In this document: positions 52,877 to 61,452 of the stretch, piece by piece
Position numbering within the stretch: position 1 is the first letter of the stretch
Layout: each line of letters starts with the position of its first letter
DNA from: Pedobacter sp. MC2016-15
GTDB lineage: Bacteria; Bacteroidota; Bacteroidia; Sphingobacteriales; Sphingobacteriaceae
DNA: 64,000 nt
Assembly: GCF_026239695.1 (NCBI RefSeq)
Contig: NZ_JAPIVS010000006.1
Location: 300,205-364,204 of the forward strand
Reading direction: 5' to 3'
Made by a program: the position numbers and the translations under genes
The notes under the pieces: generated by a model
Database searches by the model: none
What the model was told of the DNA's origin: nothing
Seen by the model: only the letters and a program-made list of their open reading frames with translations

Positions 52877-52900
52877 ATTGCTTTTCGGATTAAGTATATC

Positions 52901-52908
52901 CAAAGATA
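52901..52908 (-). promoter_or_regulatory. Candidate -7 box for the VOC gene
   Basis: Minus strand TATCTTTG, perfect TAnnTTTG, 24 bases before the ATG at 52876. Confidence 0.5.
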
Positions 52909-53037
52909 AAGCAATGGGATGCTATGGCTGATGTGTAAAAAAGACAACTTTAGGGGCTGATCGAGCCTTTTAAATAAAAAAAAGCAGCAGGCGATCTTAT
53001 CTTTCCTACTGCCCCATTCTAACCAAAGAAATGATCT

Positions 53038-53817
53038 TTAGAACACATTCACTACAAGCTGAAGTGCTCCATAATTTTTTTCAGGATTAAACATCGCCGT
53101 TGCGGCAATCGGCATATGATGCTTAAACAACACCAGATCCTTATTAATAGTAACCCCGGTATTCACAATATTTGGCCTGTCTCCATAGAAGTTGGCCTGT
53201 CTGCCAAAGGCGAATCCGCCACCTACATAAACATGAAGTTCTGTAGTCCCATCTTTCCACAGCCTGTAATCCAGTTCAGAATAATTGGAATAACTATTCT
53301 TTACACCCCCGTCAGCTGTAGGATGCGTATCACGCCCCAGAATAATCGTTGCCCAGTTAATAGTTAACGGAAAAGAATCCCCAAACTTATAGCCTGCCCT
53401 TACATCTACAAAATGTGATGTACTTCTCGGATTATAGTTAAACAACCTCGCATTAGGGAAATCACTAAAGTTATTCACATCCCAGATGGAGAAACTGTAA
53501 TTAGCCTTGGTATAACTGATATAGTAGTCAAACTCTGTATACTCCCCGTTAAAACTTGCACCGCCCCAGAAACCTACTGCCAGACTTTTATCTTTTGTCA
53601 GGTTATAGTGCATATCCACATCCGTGATAGGCGCATTGGAAACTTTAAATCCACGCCAGGTGTAAAGATTTCTCACCTGAAGACTGATATCAACTGGCGC
53701 TTCTTTCTTCATTTCAGTACTATCAATTTGATCAATCGCTTTCTCCTGAGCACTTCCGCTCAGGGCAAGGCACAGCCCTATGGTGGCCAGAAGGCCACCT
53801 TTAAAATATGTTTTCAT
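53038..53817 (-). CDS. Predicted outer-membrane beta-barrel protein of the glycerol operon
   Basis: A 259-residue exported protein with signal peptide MKTYFKGGLLATIGLCLALSGSAQ. The mature part is made of alternating strands with aromatic girdles (VDISLQVRNLYTWRGFKVS, LAVGFWGGASFNGEYTEFDYYISY) and ends in the strand LQLVVNVF with a terminal phenylalanine, the usual outer-membrane barrel signature. No family is assigned with confidence; it resembles small putative porins (TorF type). It lies 39 bases behind glpF as the last gene of glpD-glpK-glpF. A role in passage of glycerol or glycerol phosphodiesters across the outer membrane is plausible from position. Confidence 0.7.
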   Translation of the reverse strand: MKTYFKGGLLATIGLCLALSGSAQEKAIDQIDSTEMKKEAPVDISLQVRNLYTWRGFKVSNAPITDVDMHYNLTKDKSLAVGFWGGASFNGEYTEFDYYISYTKANYSFSIWDVNNFSDFPNARLFNYNPRSTSHFVDVRAGYKFGDSFPLTINWATIILGRDTHPTADGGVKNSYSNYSELDYRLWKDGTTELHVYVGGGFAFGRQANFYGDRPNIVNTGVTINKDLVLFKHHMPIAATAMFNPEKNYGALQLVVNVF

Positions 53818-53856
53818 CAGATTCTTGTTTTAAATTATCTGTTTGTCAAAAAGAGC

Positions 53857-54588
53857 TTAGACATGTAAATTCAGATAAAGCAGAGCTGCGATGCTCGTCC
53901 CAATAATTGGTCCCAGTACCGGGATCCAGGCATAAGCCCAGTCGCTCGTACCTTTGTTCTTAATAGGCAAAATTGCATGGATAATCCTCGGCCCAAGGTC
54001 GCGCACAGGATTTATTGCATATCCTGTAGTTCCACCCAGCGAAAGACCAATTACCCATACCAGCAAAGCTACGGGTACCGCACCTACGGAGCCTAAGCCT
54101 ACAGGAGTTTTGCTTGGCGTAATTTCTGCACCGGTAATATAAAAGATGGTGAACAGGAGGACAAAAGCTCCTATGATCTCACTGGCAATATTAGAGGTGT
54201 AGTTACGCACTGCCGGCCCGGTAGAAAAAACCGCCAGGATGGAATCCGGGTTATTGGTTTTTTTGAAGTGATCAAAGTACATGATCCACACCAGGAAAGC
54301 ACCGATAAAGGCACCGATAAACTGGGCACAGATATACGGCAGGACACTTGACCATGCAAACTTACCGGCAATCGCCAGTCCGAGCGTGATGGCGGGGTTA
54401 AAATGTGCGCCACTGTATGGCCCTGCAATAGTTACACCTACAAAGACCGCCAGGCCCCAAGCCGTGGTGATCACCATCCAGCCACTGTTATTTCCTTTGG
54501 TATCATTTAGTACAACGTTTGCTACAACGCCATTGCCGAGCAGTATCATGAACATGGTACCCAGCAATTCTGCTATAAAAGGTGACAT
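53857..54588 (-). CDS. glpF: Glycerol uptake facilitator (aquaglyceroporin)
   Basis: MIP-family channel (243 residues, six helices and two half-helices). The two pore boxes are HFNPAITLG and INPVRDLGPR. The aspartate after the second box (NPxRD) is the mark of glycerol-conducting rather than strict water channels. It moves glycerol through the inner membrane, where GlpK traps it as glycerol 3-phosphate. It begins 30 bases after glpK on the same strand. Confidence 0.94.
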   Translation of the reverse strand: MSPFIAELLGTMFMILLGNGVVANVVLNDTKGNNSGWMVITTAWGLAVFVGVTIAGPYSGAHFNPAITLGLAIAGKFAWSSVLPYICAQFIGAFIGAFLVWIMYFDHFKKTNNPDSILAVFSTGPAVRNYTSNIASEIIGAFVLLFTIFYITGAEITPSKTPVGLGSVGAVPVALLVWVIGLSLGGTTGYAINPVRDLGPRIIHAILPIKNKGTSDWAYAWIPVLGPIIGTSIAALLYLNLHV

Positions 54589-54618
54589 AATATTTTCGAT
54601 TTACGTGAAAAACTAAAC

Positions 54619-56127
54619 TTATTCAGATTTAACAGACTTGTCACCCGTAGATTGTGCAGCATGAATAGCCTGTTTCCAACCTTTTACATGCTCTTTTATC
54701 GCAGCCTGATCTCCTGCCGGTTCAAACTCCTTCTCTGCTTTCCACAATTGCTGTATCTCTGCAATATCCTTCCAGAAACCAACTGCCAGTCCAGCCAGAT
54801 AAGCAGCTCCCAGCGCTGTAGTTTCAGGTACCGTAGGACGGATTACTTTCACATTCAGCAAGTCAGACTGAAACTGCATCAGCAGGTTATTCGCCGTGGC
54901 ACCACCGTCCACCCTCAGTTCTGTGATTTCCATTCCAGAATCTGCCTCCATCGCTTTTAGCACATCCATGGTTTGGTAACCGATAGATTCAAGTGCAGCA
55001 CGTGCAATATGACCGGCAGTAGTGCCACGGCTCAAACCAATGATCGTACCCCTGACATCAGGTTTCCAGTAAGGAGCACCTAGGCCTGCAAATGCCGGAA
55101 CAAAGTAAACCCCGTCAGTATCTTCAACACTCAAGGCAAGTCTCTCCACATCAGCAGAAGTTTTGATGATGCCCAGTCCATCGCGAAGCCATTGCACTAC
55201 GGCCCCTGCAATAAAGATACTTCCTTCAAAGGCGTATTGGATTTTGCCATCTATTTTCCATCCCACAGTGGTCAGCAGGTTGTTTTTCGATTCGATAAAC
55301 TCATCACCGATATTCATCAGCATGAAACATCCCGTACCATAGGTATTTTTAACCATTGCTTTGTCGATACACATCTGTCCGAACAGGGCGGCCGACTGAT
55401 CTCCCGCGATTCCTGCAATAGGAATCTTGGAAGCAAAAATAGTTGTAGCCGTTTCCCCATAGATTTCACTGGATTGTTTTACTTCCGGAAGCATACTTTT
55501 AGGGATATCCAGGATAGAAAGCAACTCCTCATCCCACTCTTGTGTGATGATGTTAAACAGCATGGTACGACTGGCATTGGTGACATCAGTTACATGTACA
55601 TGACCGCGGGTAAATTTCCATACCAGCCAGCTGTCTACAGTTCCAAATGCAAGCTCGCCTTTTTCTGCCTTCTCACGTGCCCCCTCGACATTGTCCAGTA
55701 TCCATCTGATTTTAGTACCCGAAAAATAAGAGTCTATGACCAGGCCTGTTTTTTTGCGGATCGTATCCTCATGCCCCTGTGCTTTCAGTTCATCACAGAA
55801 ATCAGCAGTACGGCGATCCTGCCATACAATCGCATTATATATAGGTTCACCAGTAGACCTGTCCCACACAATCGTCGTTTCACGCTGATTGGTAATTCCT
55901 ATGGCTTTGATGTTTGTTCCGTTGATACCCAGTTTTACCGTCGCTTCTGCGGCGACACTCGCCTGGGTAGACCAGATTTCGTTCGGATCGTGCTCAACCC
56001 ATCCTGAATGGGGAAATATTTGCTTAAATTCACGTTGCGCTACAGACCTAACCTGGCCTTTATGATCAAAAACAATAGCGCGAGAGCTGGTAGTACCTTG
56101 ATCCAAGGCTAAAATGAAATCTTCCAT
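54619..56127 (-). CDS. glpK: Glycerol kinase
   Basis: FGGY-family kinase (502 residues) phosphorylating glycerol to sn-glycerol 3-phosphate. The N-terminal phosphate loop is ALDQGTTSSRAIVFDHKG. GITNQRETTIVWDRSTG, VWQDRRTADFC and the FGGY signature region YGTGCFMLMNIGDEF follow, with IAGDQSAALFGQMC and a C-terminal ALGAAYLAGLAVGFW. It sits between glpD (50 bases upstream) and glpF (30 bases downstream). Confidence 0.96.
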   Translation of the reverse strand: MEDFILALDQGTTSSRAIVFDHKGQVRSVAQREFKQIFPHSGWVEHDPNEIWSTQASVAAEATVKLGINGTNIKAIGITNQRETTIVWDRSTGEPIYNAIVWQDRRTADFCDELKAQGHEDTIRKKTGLVIDSYFSGTKIRWILDNVEGAREKAEKGELAFGTVDSWLVWKFTRGHVHVTDVTNASRTMLFNIITQEWDEELLSILDIPKSMLPEVKQSSEIYGETATTIFASKIPIAGIAGDQSAALFGQMCIDKAMVKNTYGTGCFMLMNIGDEFIESKNNLLTTVGWKIDGKIQYAFEGSIFIAGAVVQWLRDGLGIIKTSADVERLALSVEDTDGVYFVPAFAGLGAPYWKPDVRGTIIGLSRGTTAGHIARAALESIGYQTMDVLKAMEADSGMEITELRVDGGATANNLLMQFQSDLLNVKVIRPTVPETTALGAAYLAGLAVGFWKDIAEIQQLWKAEKEFEPAGDQAAIKEHVKGWKQAIHAAQSTGDKSVKSE

Positions 56128-56177
56128 AATGTTATATATACTTGGTTGTAAAAATTAAAGTGTTTAGGTTCTTTTGA

Positions 56178-57770
56178 TTATGCCGGTAGCGGGTAAGGCT
56201 CCAGCAGGTATGTTTTAGCTAAGGCAATAAATGTATCTGTCTGTTCTTTTTCCCATTGTGCATCTTTCTTAAGTTCAGCAGCAATCAGGGCAGCAACTTT
56301 TGGTGCAACATCTATAGCCATACGCGCATCCAGGAATAATATTCTCACTCGTCTCGCCAGCACATCCTCCACCGTTCTCGCCATTTCATGTCTTACAGCC
56401 CAGACCACTTCTGCAGCAATATATTCAGCCCTCGGGTGTAATTTCTCCCCCCAGGCCTTATTTTCATTAACCAGCGCGAGTACTGCATCACGGTCAGATC
56501 CATATACATACAGGTGGTTGTTGCGGTCTACAATCGGTGTACTCCCATGTATAGGCAGATCTTTCGTCTTCACCGGTCTCTTTACCAGTTTACCCACCTC
56601 TATTGCTTTATTCACAGTATCCTCGGCCATCTTCCGGTAAGTGGTCCATTTACCGCCTGTGATCGTAATCAAACCTGAATCCGATACAAATATCTTGTGG
56701 CTTCTTGAAATCTCTTTGGTTTTTTCAGAGCCACCCTGAGGAGCTGCCAAAGGGCGCAAACCGGCAAACATGCTGAGTACATCTTTACGCGCCGGCGCCT
56801 TCACCAGGTACTGGTCAGCTGTACGCATGATAAATTCTATCTCTTCATCTAAAGCCAGAGGCTCCAGGCTATGCTGGGTTAATGGCGTGTCAGTAGTTCC
56901 TATGACAAGTTTATCATGCCATGGCACTGCAAAAAGCACACGACCGTCAGATGTCTTCGGAATCATCAACGCATCTTCCGCAGGCATGAATGACATATCC
57001 ACCACCAGGTGAATACCCTGACTTGGACGCAACATTGCCCTGTTTCCAGGTTTATCCATTTGCAGGATTTCATCTGCAAATACGCCGGTAGCATTGATCA
57101 CAGTTTTACCTTTTACAGTATAACTGGTACCGGTTTCAGTGTCAGTCGTTACTACTCCGGCAACCCTGCCTTGTGCGTCTTTCACCAGATTAGTTACCTT
57201 AAAATAATTCAGCACAGTAGCCCCTTGTTCCAGGGAAGTCTGTGCAATATTGACGGCCAGTCTCGAATCATCAAATTGTCCGTCATGATAAACCACACCA
57301 CCATACAAACCTTTCTGCTGTATAGTAGGGAGCCTGCGTGCCACTTCTTTTTTAGAGATATGTTTAGCTCTTCCAAATCCCCATTTACCAGCCAGAAGGT
57401 CATACAGCGTCAAGCCTATCGTATAGAAAATACCACCCCACCATTCATAGTTAGGAATAATAAAAGATTCATTTTTCACAAGGTGAGCTGCATTTTTGAG
57501 CATCAAGCCACGTTCATGCAAAGCTTCAACTACCAGGCCGACATCGCCCTGAGCAAGATACCTTACCCCACCATGAGCAAGTTTGGTACTGCGGCTGGAT
57601 GTTCCCTTTGCAAAATCGATTTGTTCAAGTAACAAAGTTTTATAACCGCGGGATGCTGCATCCAGGGCTGTTCCCAGACCCGTGGCACCACCACCAACAA
57701 TAATCACATCCCAAACTGTGTTGGAATCTGCCAAGCCTTCAATTATTTTATTTCTCTCGTTACTCATCAT
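56178..57770 (-). CDS. glpD: Glycerol-3-phosphate dehydrogenase, FAD-dependent
   Basis: Respiratory flavoprotein oxidising glycerol 3-phosphate to dihydroxyacetone phosphate at the inner membrane (530 residues from ATG 57770; a second ATG follows directly at 57767). The FAD fold starts DVIIVGGGATGLGTALDAAS. FAKGTSSRSTKLAHGGVRYL is the family's second signature, and the C-terminal DAO_C domain is helical (WAVRHEMARTVEDVLARR). The frame is open upstream for 44 more codons, but that part is an AT-rich promoter region and would encode an unexpected hydrophobic leader. First gene of glpD-glpK-glpF-barrel, divergent from glpR. Confidence 0.94.
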   Translation of the reverse strand: MMSNERNKIIEGLADSNTVWDVIIVGGGATGLGTALDAASRGYKTLLLEQIDFAKGTSSRSTKLAHGGVRYLAQGDVGLVVEALHERGLMLKNAAHLVKNESFIIPNYEWWGGIFYTIGLTLYDLLAGKWGFGRAKHISKKEVARRLPTIQQKGLYGGVVYHDGQFDDSRLAVNIAQTSLEQGATVLNYFKVTNLVKDAQGRVAGVVTTDTETGTSYTVKGKTVINATGVFADEILQMDKPGNRAMLRPSQGIHLVVDMSFMPAEDALMIPKTSDGRVLFAVPWHDKLVIGTTDTPLTQHSLEPLALDEEIEFIMRTADQYLVKAPARKDVLSMFAGLRPLAAPQGGSEKTKEISRSHKIFVSDSGLITITGGKWTTYRKMAEDTVNKAIEVGKLVKRPVKTKDLPIHGSTPIVDRNNHLYVYGSDRDAVLALVNENKAWGEKLHPRAEYIAAEVVWAVRHEMARTVEDVLARRVRILFLDARMAIDVAPKVAALIAAELKKDAQWEKEQTDTFIALAKTYLLEPYPLPA

Positions 57771-57817
57771 GTTCGTAAAATTTAGATGTTCAACTTCCGT
57801 TTCACTAATCGAAGTTA

Positions 57818-57862
57818 CAAAACAAAACATTTCAAAACAAATAAAAATAATACAAAACAAAA
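57818..57862 (-). promoter_or_regulatory. Triple TTTGTTTTG repeats upstream of glpD (candidate operator)
   Basis: CAAAACAAA occurs three times, starting at 57818, 57833 and 57853 (TTTGTTTTG on the minus strand). The repeats lie 48-93 bases before the glpD ATG. Direct repeats of this sort are typical of DeoR-family operator arrays. They may be bound by the GlpR encoded next door. Confidence 0.45.
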
Positions 57863-57915
57863 GAATTATAATTAACGCCCTAAATTTAGTTGTAAACCCC
57901 ATATTTGTATGAACA

Positions 57916-57945
57916 ACGAAACCTGAAAACGAAACAAATCGAAAG
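57916..57945 (+). promoter_or_regulatory. Direct repeats ACGAAAC in the glpR upstream region (candidate operator)
   Basis: ACGAAAC occurs at 57916-57922 and 57929-57935, with a degenerate third copy TCGAAAG at 57939-57945. They lie just behind CATATTTG (57900-57907; one mismatch to the -7 consensus) reading toward glpR. A roadblock or autoregulatory GlpR site is possible. Confidence 0.4.
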
Positions 57946-58048
57946 TATATTCAGAATTTTAGTAAACCAATTTGTGTAATTATCGTCCGCACTTAAAGCA
58001 TTATTGTTATTTTAGAGGCGATAACCAGATATTTCAGCTACCAAAAAA

Positions 58049-58819
58049 ATGAAAAGTATCACCGAAAGACATCGTATCATTTTAAAAATCCTGGGAGAAA
58101 ACGATCATGTGAATGTGCAGCAGCTCAGTTCCGAAATGAAGGTCTCCGAGGTAACTATACGCAAAGACCTCAAACTTCTCGAAGATAAAAACCTGCTGTT
58201 CCGCACCCACGGAGGCGCATCAAAAGTAAATCCATACACCAATGATAAACCAGTCGCTGTAAAGGAGAGGCTCAATGCCGAGGAAAAACAAGTGATTGCA
58301 AAAGCAGCGGCCGCCATGATTGGCGATAGTGATTCTATCATCATTGCTTCTGGAACCAGCATGCTGGCGCTGGCAAGGGCGATCAATACCGAAGTACGAC
58401 TTACAGTTATTACTTCAGCTCTCAATGTTGCCCTCGAATTATCGCACCATCCTAATGTGGAAGTATTGCAACTGGGTGGACAACTCAGACAAAACTCATC
58501 TTCTGTGATGGGCCCTTACGCAGAGCAGATACTGGCAGATATCTCATGTGGTATGCTTTTTCTGGGCGTGGATGGTATAGATATGGAGCTTGGTCTTACC
58601 ACCACCAGCCTGATGGAAGCCCGGCTCAATCAAAAAATGATGGATGCCGCACAAATCACCGTAGTGCTGGCAGACAGTTCCAAGTTTGGCAAAAGGGGGC
58701 TTGGAAAAATCTGTCCGCTCGACCAGATCCAGCATATCATAACTGATAGCGGAATATCTCCTGAGCTTGTCAATCAGCTGGAAGAAAAAGGAATAAATGT
58801 AACAATAGTACAAAAATAA
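58049..58819 (+). CDS. glpR: DeoR/GlpR-family transcriptional regulator
   Basis: A 256-residue repressor of the DeoR family. The N-terminal winged helix-turn-helix (ITERHRIILKILGE..VNVQQLSSEMKVSEVTIRKDL, then FRTHGGAS) is followed by a DeoRC sugar-phosphate sensor domain (about 75-235), with IIIASGTSMLALARAI as the phosphate loop and FLGVDGIDMELGLTTTS. Position opposite glpD makes it the likely repressor of the glp operon, with glycerol 3-phosphate as probable inducer. The symbol is given by context; DeoR-family members are hard to tell apart by sequence alone. Confidence 0.82.
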   Translation: MKSITERHRIILKILGENDHVNVQQLSSEMKVSEVTIRKDLKLLEDKNLLFRTHGGASKVNPYTNDKPVAVKERLNAEEKQVIAKAAAAMIGDSDSIIIASGTSMLALARAINTEVRLTVITSALNVALELSHHPNVEVLQLGGQLRQNSSSVMGPYAEQILADISCGMLFLGVDGIDMELGLTTTSLMEARLNQKMMDAAQITVVLADSSKFGKRGLGKICPLDQIQHIITDSGISPELVNQLEEKGINVTIVQK

Positions 58820-58828
58820 CGATTCGGT

Positions 58829-61306
58829 TTACTTTGCATTTAGCATAACCGAAGCACTTTTTAAACCTTTTGCAGTTACAGTAAGCGTTATCCTTCCCGG
58901 AGTATTGCCGGATTGAACTGTGGTCACCAGCATTCCCTGGAAGGCTTTCATATGGGGAAGATGGAAGAGCTCCAGACTTGAGGCATCGCCATTGGCGCTA
59001 ACTTTGAATTTACCGGCACCTGTAACTTTGAAATTAAGCTCATTTGCTGCATCAGGACAAAGATTACCATCTTTGTCCACTACTTTAACGGTTACATAAC
59101 TCAGATCGGTGCCATCCGCACTTAGTTCAGTCCTGTCGGCCTCCAGCAACAGGTGATCTGGCTTGCCGGCAGTCTTCACTTTTTCCTCAGCAACAGTTTT
59201 CCCCTCTATATCAAAAGCAACCACCTTTATTACACCCGGTTCATATTTCACGTCATTCCACATCAGACGGTATCTGCTTGTATTGGAACTATTATTTTTA
59301 ACCTGTTTACCCATACTTTTCCCGTTCACAAAAAGCTCTGCCGAAGGATAGTTAGTGTAAACAAAAACCGGAGTTAACTGCCCCTCCCTACCCGGGAATG
59401 TCCAGTGCGGCAGAATATGCAGGGTAGGTTTTTCAGTATTCCATTTACTGCGATACAGGTAAAACCTGTCCTTTGGCAATCCTGCCAGATCAAGGATACC
59501 AAAATAAGAACTATGTGAAGGCCATTTCTCGTCATATGGAGTTGGTTCACCCAAATAATCAAAGCCAGTCCACACAAACTCACCAAGCACATAATCGAGA
59601 TCATCCTGTTTTACAAATTCATCATCCGGAATCTGTGACCAGCTACAGGACTCTAAGTCGTACGACGAACTTTGATTATCATCGTACACTTTGTTCTTAA
59701 ACATTTGTACCGGAAACTTATACACCCCTCTCGAACTTACCGTTGATGCTGTTTCTGTACCCAGGATAAAACCTTGAGGCAATCTGGTATTGGCTTCTTC
59801 ATATCTCGCAGGCTTATAATTGAAGCCGGGAATATCTACTGCAGACGCAAAGTTATTGTTCAGCGCATTATCAATCCTGTCCATCCCGATAGTTACCGGC
59901 CTTGTCGGATCTTCCCTGTGGCAAATATCCTGTAAAAATGTCACCAGCTTATTTCCATTTACTGCTCCCTGGTCGGGCACTTCATTACCAATACTCCACA
60001 TCACTACAGAAGGATTATTCCTGTCGCGGTGGATCATATTTACCATATCTTTTTCTGCCCATTCATCAAACAGACGACTATAACCATTCTTTACTTTCGG
60101 GCTCTTCCATTCATCAAAGGATTCTACCATCAGCATAAATCCCATCTCGTCACATAATTTTACCAGTTCTGGTGCAGGCATATTGTGAGAGGTCCTGATC
60201 GCATCACAACCCATATCTTTCAATAGAGTTAACTGACGCCTCAGAGCAGCTACATTCACAGCGGCACCCAGAGGACCGAGATCATGGTGGTTACACACTC
60301 CTTTAAATTTTCTGTAAGTGCCGTTAAGCGAAAATCCCTTTTTTGGCTCAAATTTGATGCTGCGAATACCAAAGGTCGTGGTATACTCATCTTTTAGCGT
60401 CTCACCGTCGTAAAGCCTGGAAACAGCAGTGTACAAATGAGGGGTTTCAGGTGACCATAATGCAGGGGTATTGACAATCAGTTGCTGCTCAAATTCATTG
60501 CCATCAGTAGGAGACAATGCAGAATTGGATGATCCAACGGTCTTTCCTGCTGCATCTTTAATCTCCGTCGCTAGCCGCAGGGCAGACTGTCCACTGTTCA
60601 CACCATCAATTTTAGCTTTCAGCAGTACCTTCGCAAATTTGGAATTGATGACAGGAGTAGTGATGTATGTTCCCCACACAGGGATATGGATCTCATCAGT
60701 AATGAGCAGGTGTACATTTCGGTATAAGCCAGCACCGGGATACCATCTGGAGGCTTCAGGAAGATTTTCCAATCGTACTGCAAGCTTGTTTTCCATACCT
60801 GGCTTTAGAAAGGAAGTAATATCTACAGAGAAAGAGTTGTACCCATACGTCCAGTGCCCGGCTTCCTCTCCATTAATATAAATAGTAGGGTAGCTCATTG
60901 CACCATCAAACAGCAGCACTGCCCGCTGACCTTTCTTAAAAGAGATTTCGGTAAGCAATCTGCTATACCAACCTACGCCAATAAATGGCAAACCACCTGT
61001 CCGTCCTGCCTTTAAGCTTTTAGCTTTCTCCCCATTTTGTTCAATCTGTACATTTTGTACATCATTATTACCGTTAAATGGCCCTTTAATCGCCCAGTCA
61101 TGCGGAATACTTACAGTTTCCCAATCTTTATCATTAACCCTGACAATGCCATCATGTTTAATATCACCTTTTGTAAATTTCCAGTTATTCTGCAGCAGAA
61201 ATTCCTTGCGACTTTGAGCAAATAAAGAAACAGACTGGAATAAATAAAATATAAAAGCAAGACATACTATTGTTCTTGCAGAAGTGGATCTCAGGAGACT
61301 TGACAT
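58829..61306 (-). CDS. Secreted glycoside hydrolase family 2 protein (beta-galactosidase type)
   Basis: An 825-residue exported glycosidase with an N-terminal signal segment (about residues 10-30, ending SVSLFAQ). The sugar-binding domain covers about 38-205 (VSIPHDWAIKGPF, WYPGAGLYRNVHL). An immunoglobulin-like domain covers about 210-315. The catalytic barrel begins near 320, with acid/base Glu442 in VVMWSIGNEVPDQ and nucleophile Glu518 in ILGTETAS. C-terminal DUF4982- and Ig-like beta domains (about 640-825) follow. It is expected to release a terminal beta-linked hexose from an extracellular or periplasmic glycan; the sugar is not predictable. It is divergent from the peptidase gene and ends 9 bases from convergent glpR. 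Confidence 0.92.
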   Translation of the reverse strand: MSSLLRSTSARTIVCLAFIFYLFQSVSLFAQSRKEFLLQNNWKFTKGDIKHDGIVRVNDKDWETVSIPHDWAIKGPFNGNNDVQNVQIEQNGEKAKSLKAGRTGGLPFIGVGWYSRLLTEISFKKGQRAVLLFDGAMSYPTIYINGEEAGHWTYGYNSFSVDITSFLKPGMENKLAVRLENLPEASRWYPGAGLYRNVHLLITDEIHIPVWGTYITTPVINSKFAKVLLKAKIDGVNSGQSALRLATEIKDAAGKTVGSSNSALSPTDGNEFEQQLIVNTPALWSPETPHLYTAVSRLYDGETLKDEYTTTFGIRSIKFEPKKGFSLNGTYRKFKGVCNHHDLGPLGAAVNVAALRRQLTLLKDMGCDAIRTSHNMPAPELVKLCDEMGFMLMVESFDEWKSPKVKNGYSRLFDEWAEKDMVNMIHRDRNNPSVVMWSIGNEVPDQGAVNGNKLVTFLQDICHREDPTRPVTIGMDRIDNALNNNFASAVDIPGFNYKPARYEEANTRLPQGFILGTETASTVSSRGVYKFPVQMFKNKVYDDNQSSSYDLESCSWSQIPDDEFVKQDDLDYVLGEFVWTGFDYLGEPTPYDEKWPSHSSYFGILDLAGLPKDRFYLYRSKWNTEKPTLHILPHWTFPGREGQLTPVFVYTNYPSAELFVNGKSMGKQVKNNSSNTSRYRLMWNDVKYEPGVIKVVAFDIEGKTVAEEKVKTAGKPDHLLLEADRTELSADGTDLSYVTVKVVDKDGNLCPDAANELNFKVTGAGKFKVSANGDASSLELFHLPHMKAFQGMLVTTVQSGNTPGRITLTVTAKGLKSASVMLNAK

Positions 61307-61452
61307 TGCGCTGTAAGGATAAATATTTGGATAAGAATTTAATGCAAGATATTAAAATACCTCAAAAGAGCGATCACACATTAGCAAATAATGTAATTTT
61401 TACGATACCATACAGCTTGTCGTTTAGAACTACAAAGATTAATCGTATTATA

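Noticed and set aside
57818..57862. CAAAACAAA repeats as a CRISPR or minisatellite
   Set aside because: The units are only nine bases, with unequal spacing of 15 and 20 bases; an operator array fits better.
57771..57902. N-terminal extension of glpD giving a hydrophobic leader
   Set aside because: The frame is open but the region is the divergent promoter area with operator-like repeats. Family members start close to the FAD-binding strand.
61270..61452. Upstream start of the S9 peptidase overlapping the glycosidase gene
   Set aside because: The extension is not a signal peptide and overlaps the divergent gene's coding start. The internal ATG at 61453 begins a proper signal peptide.
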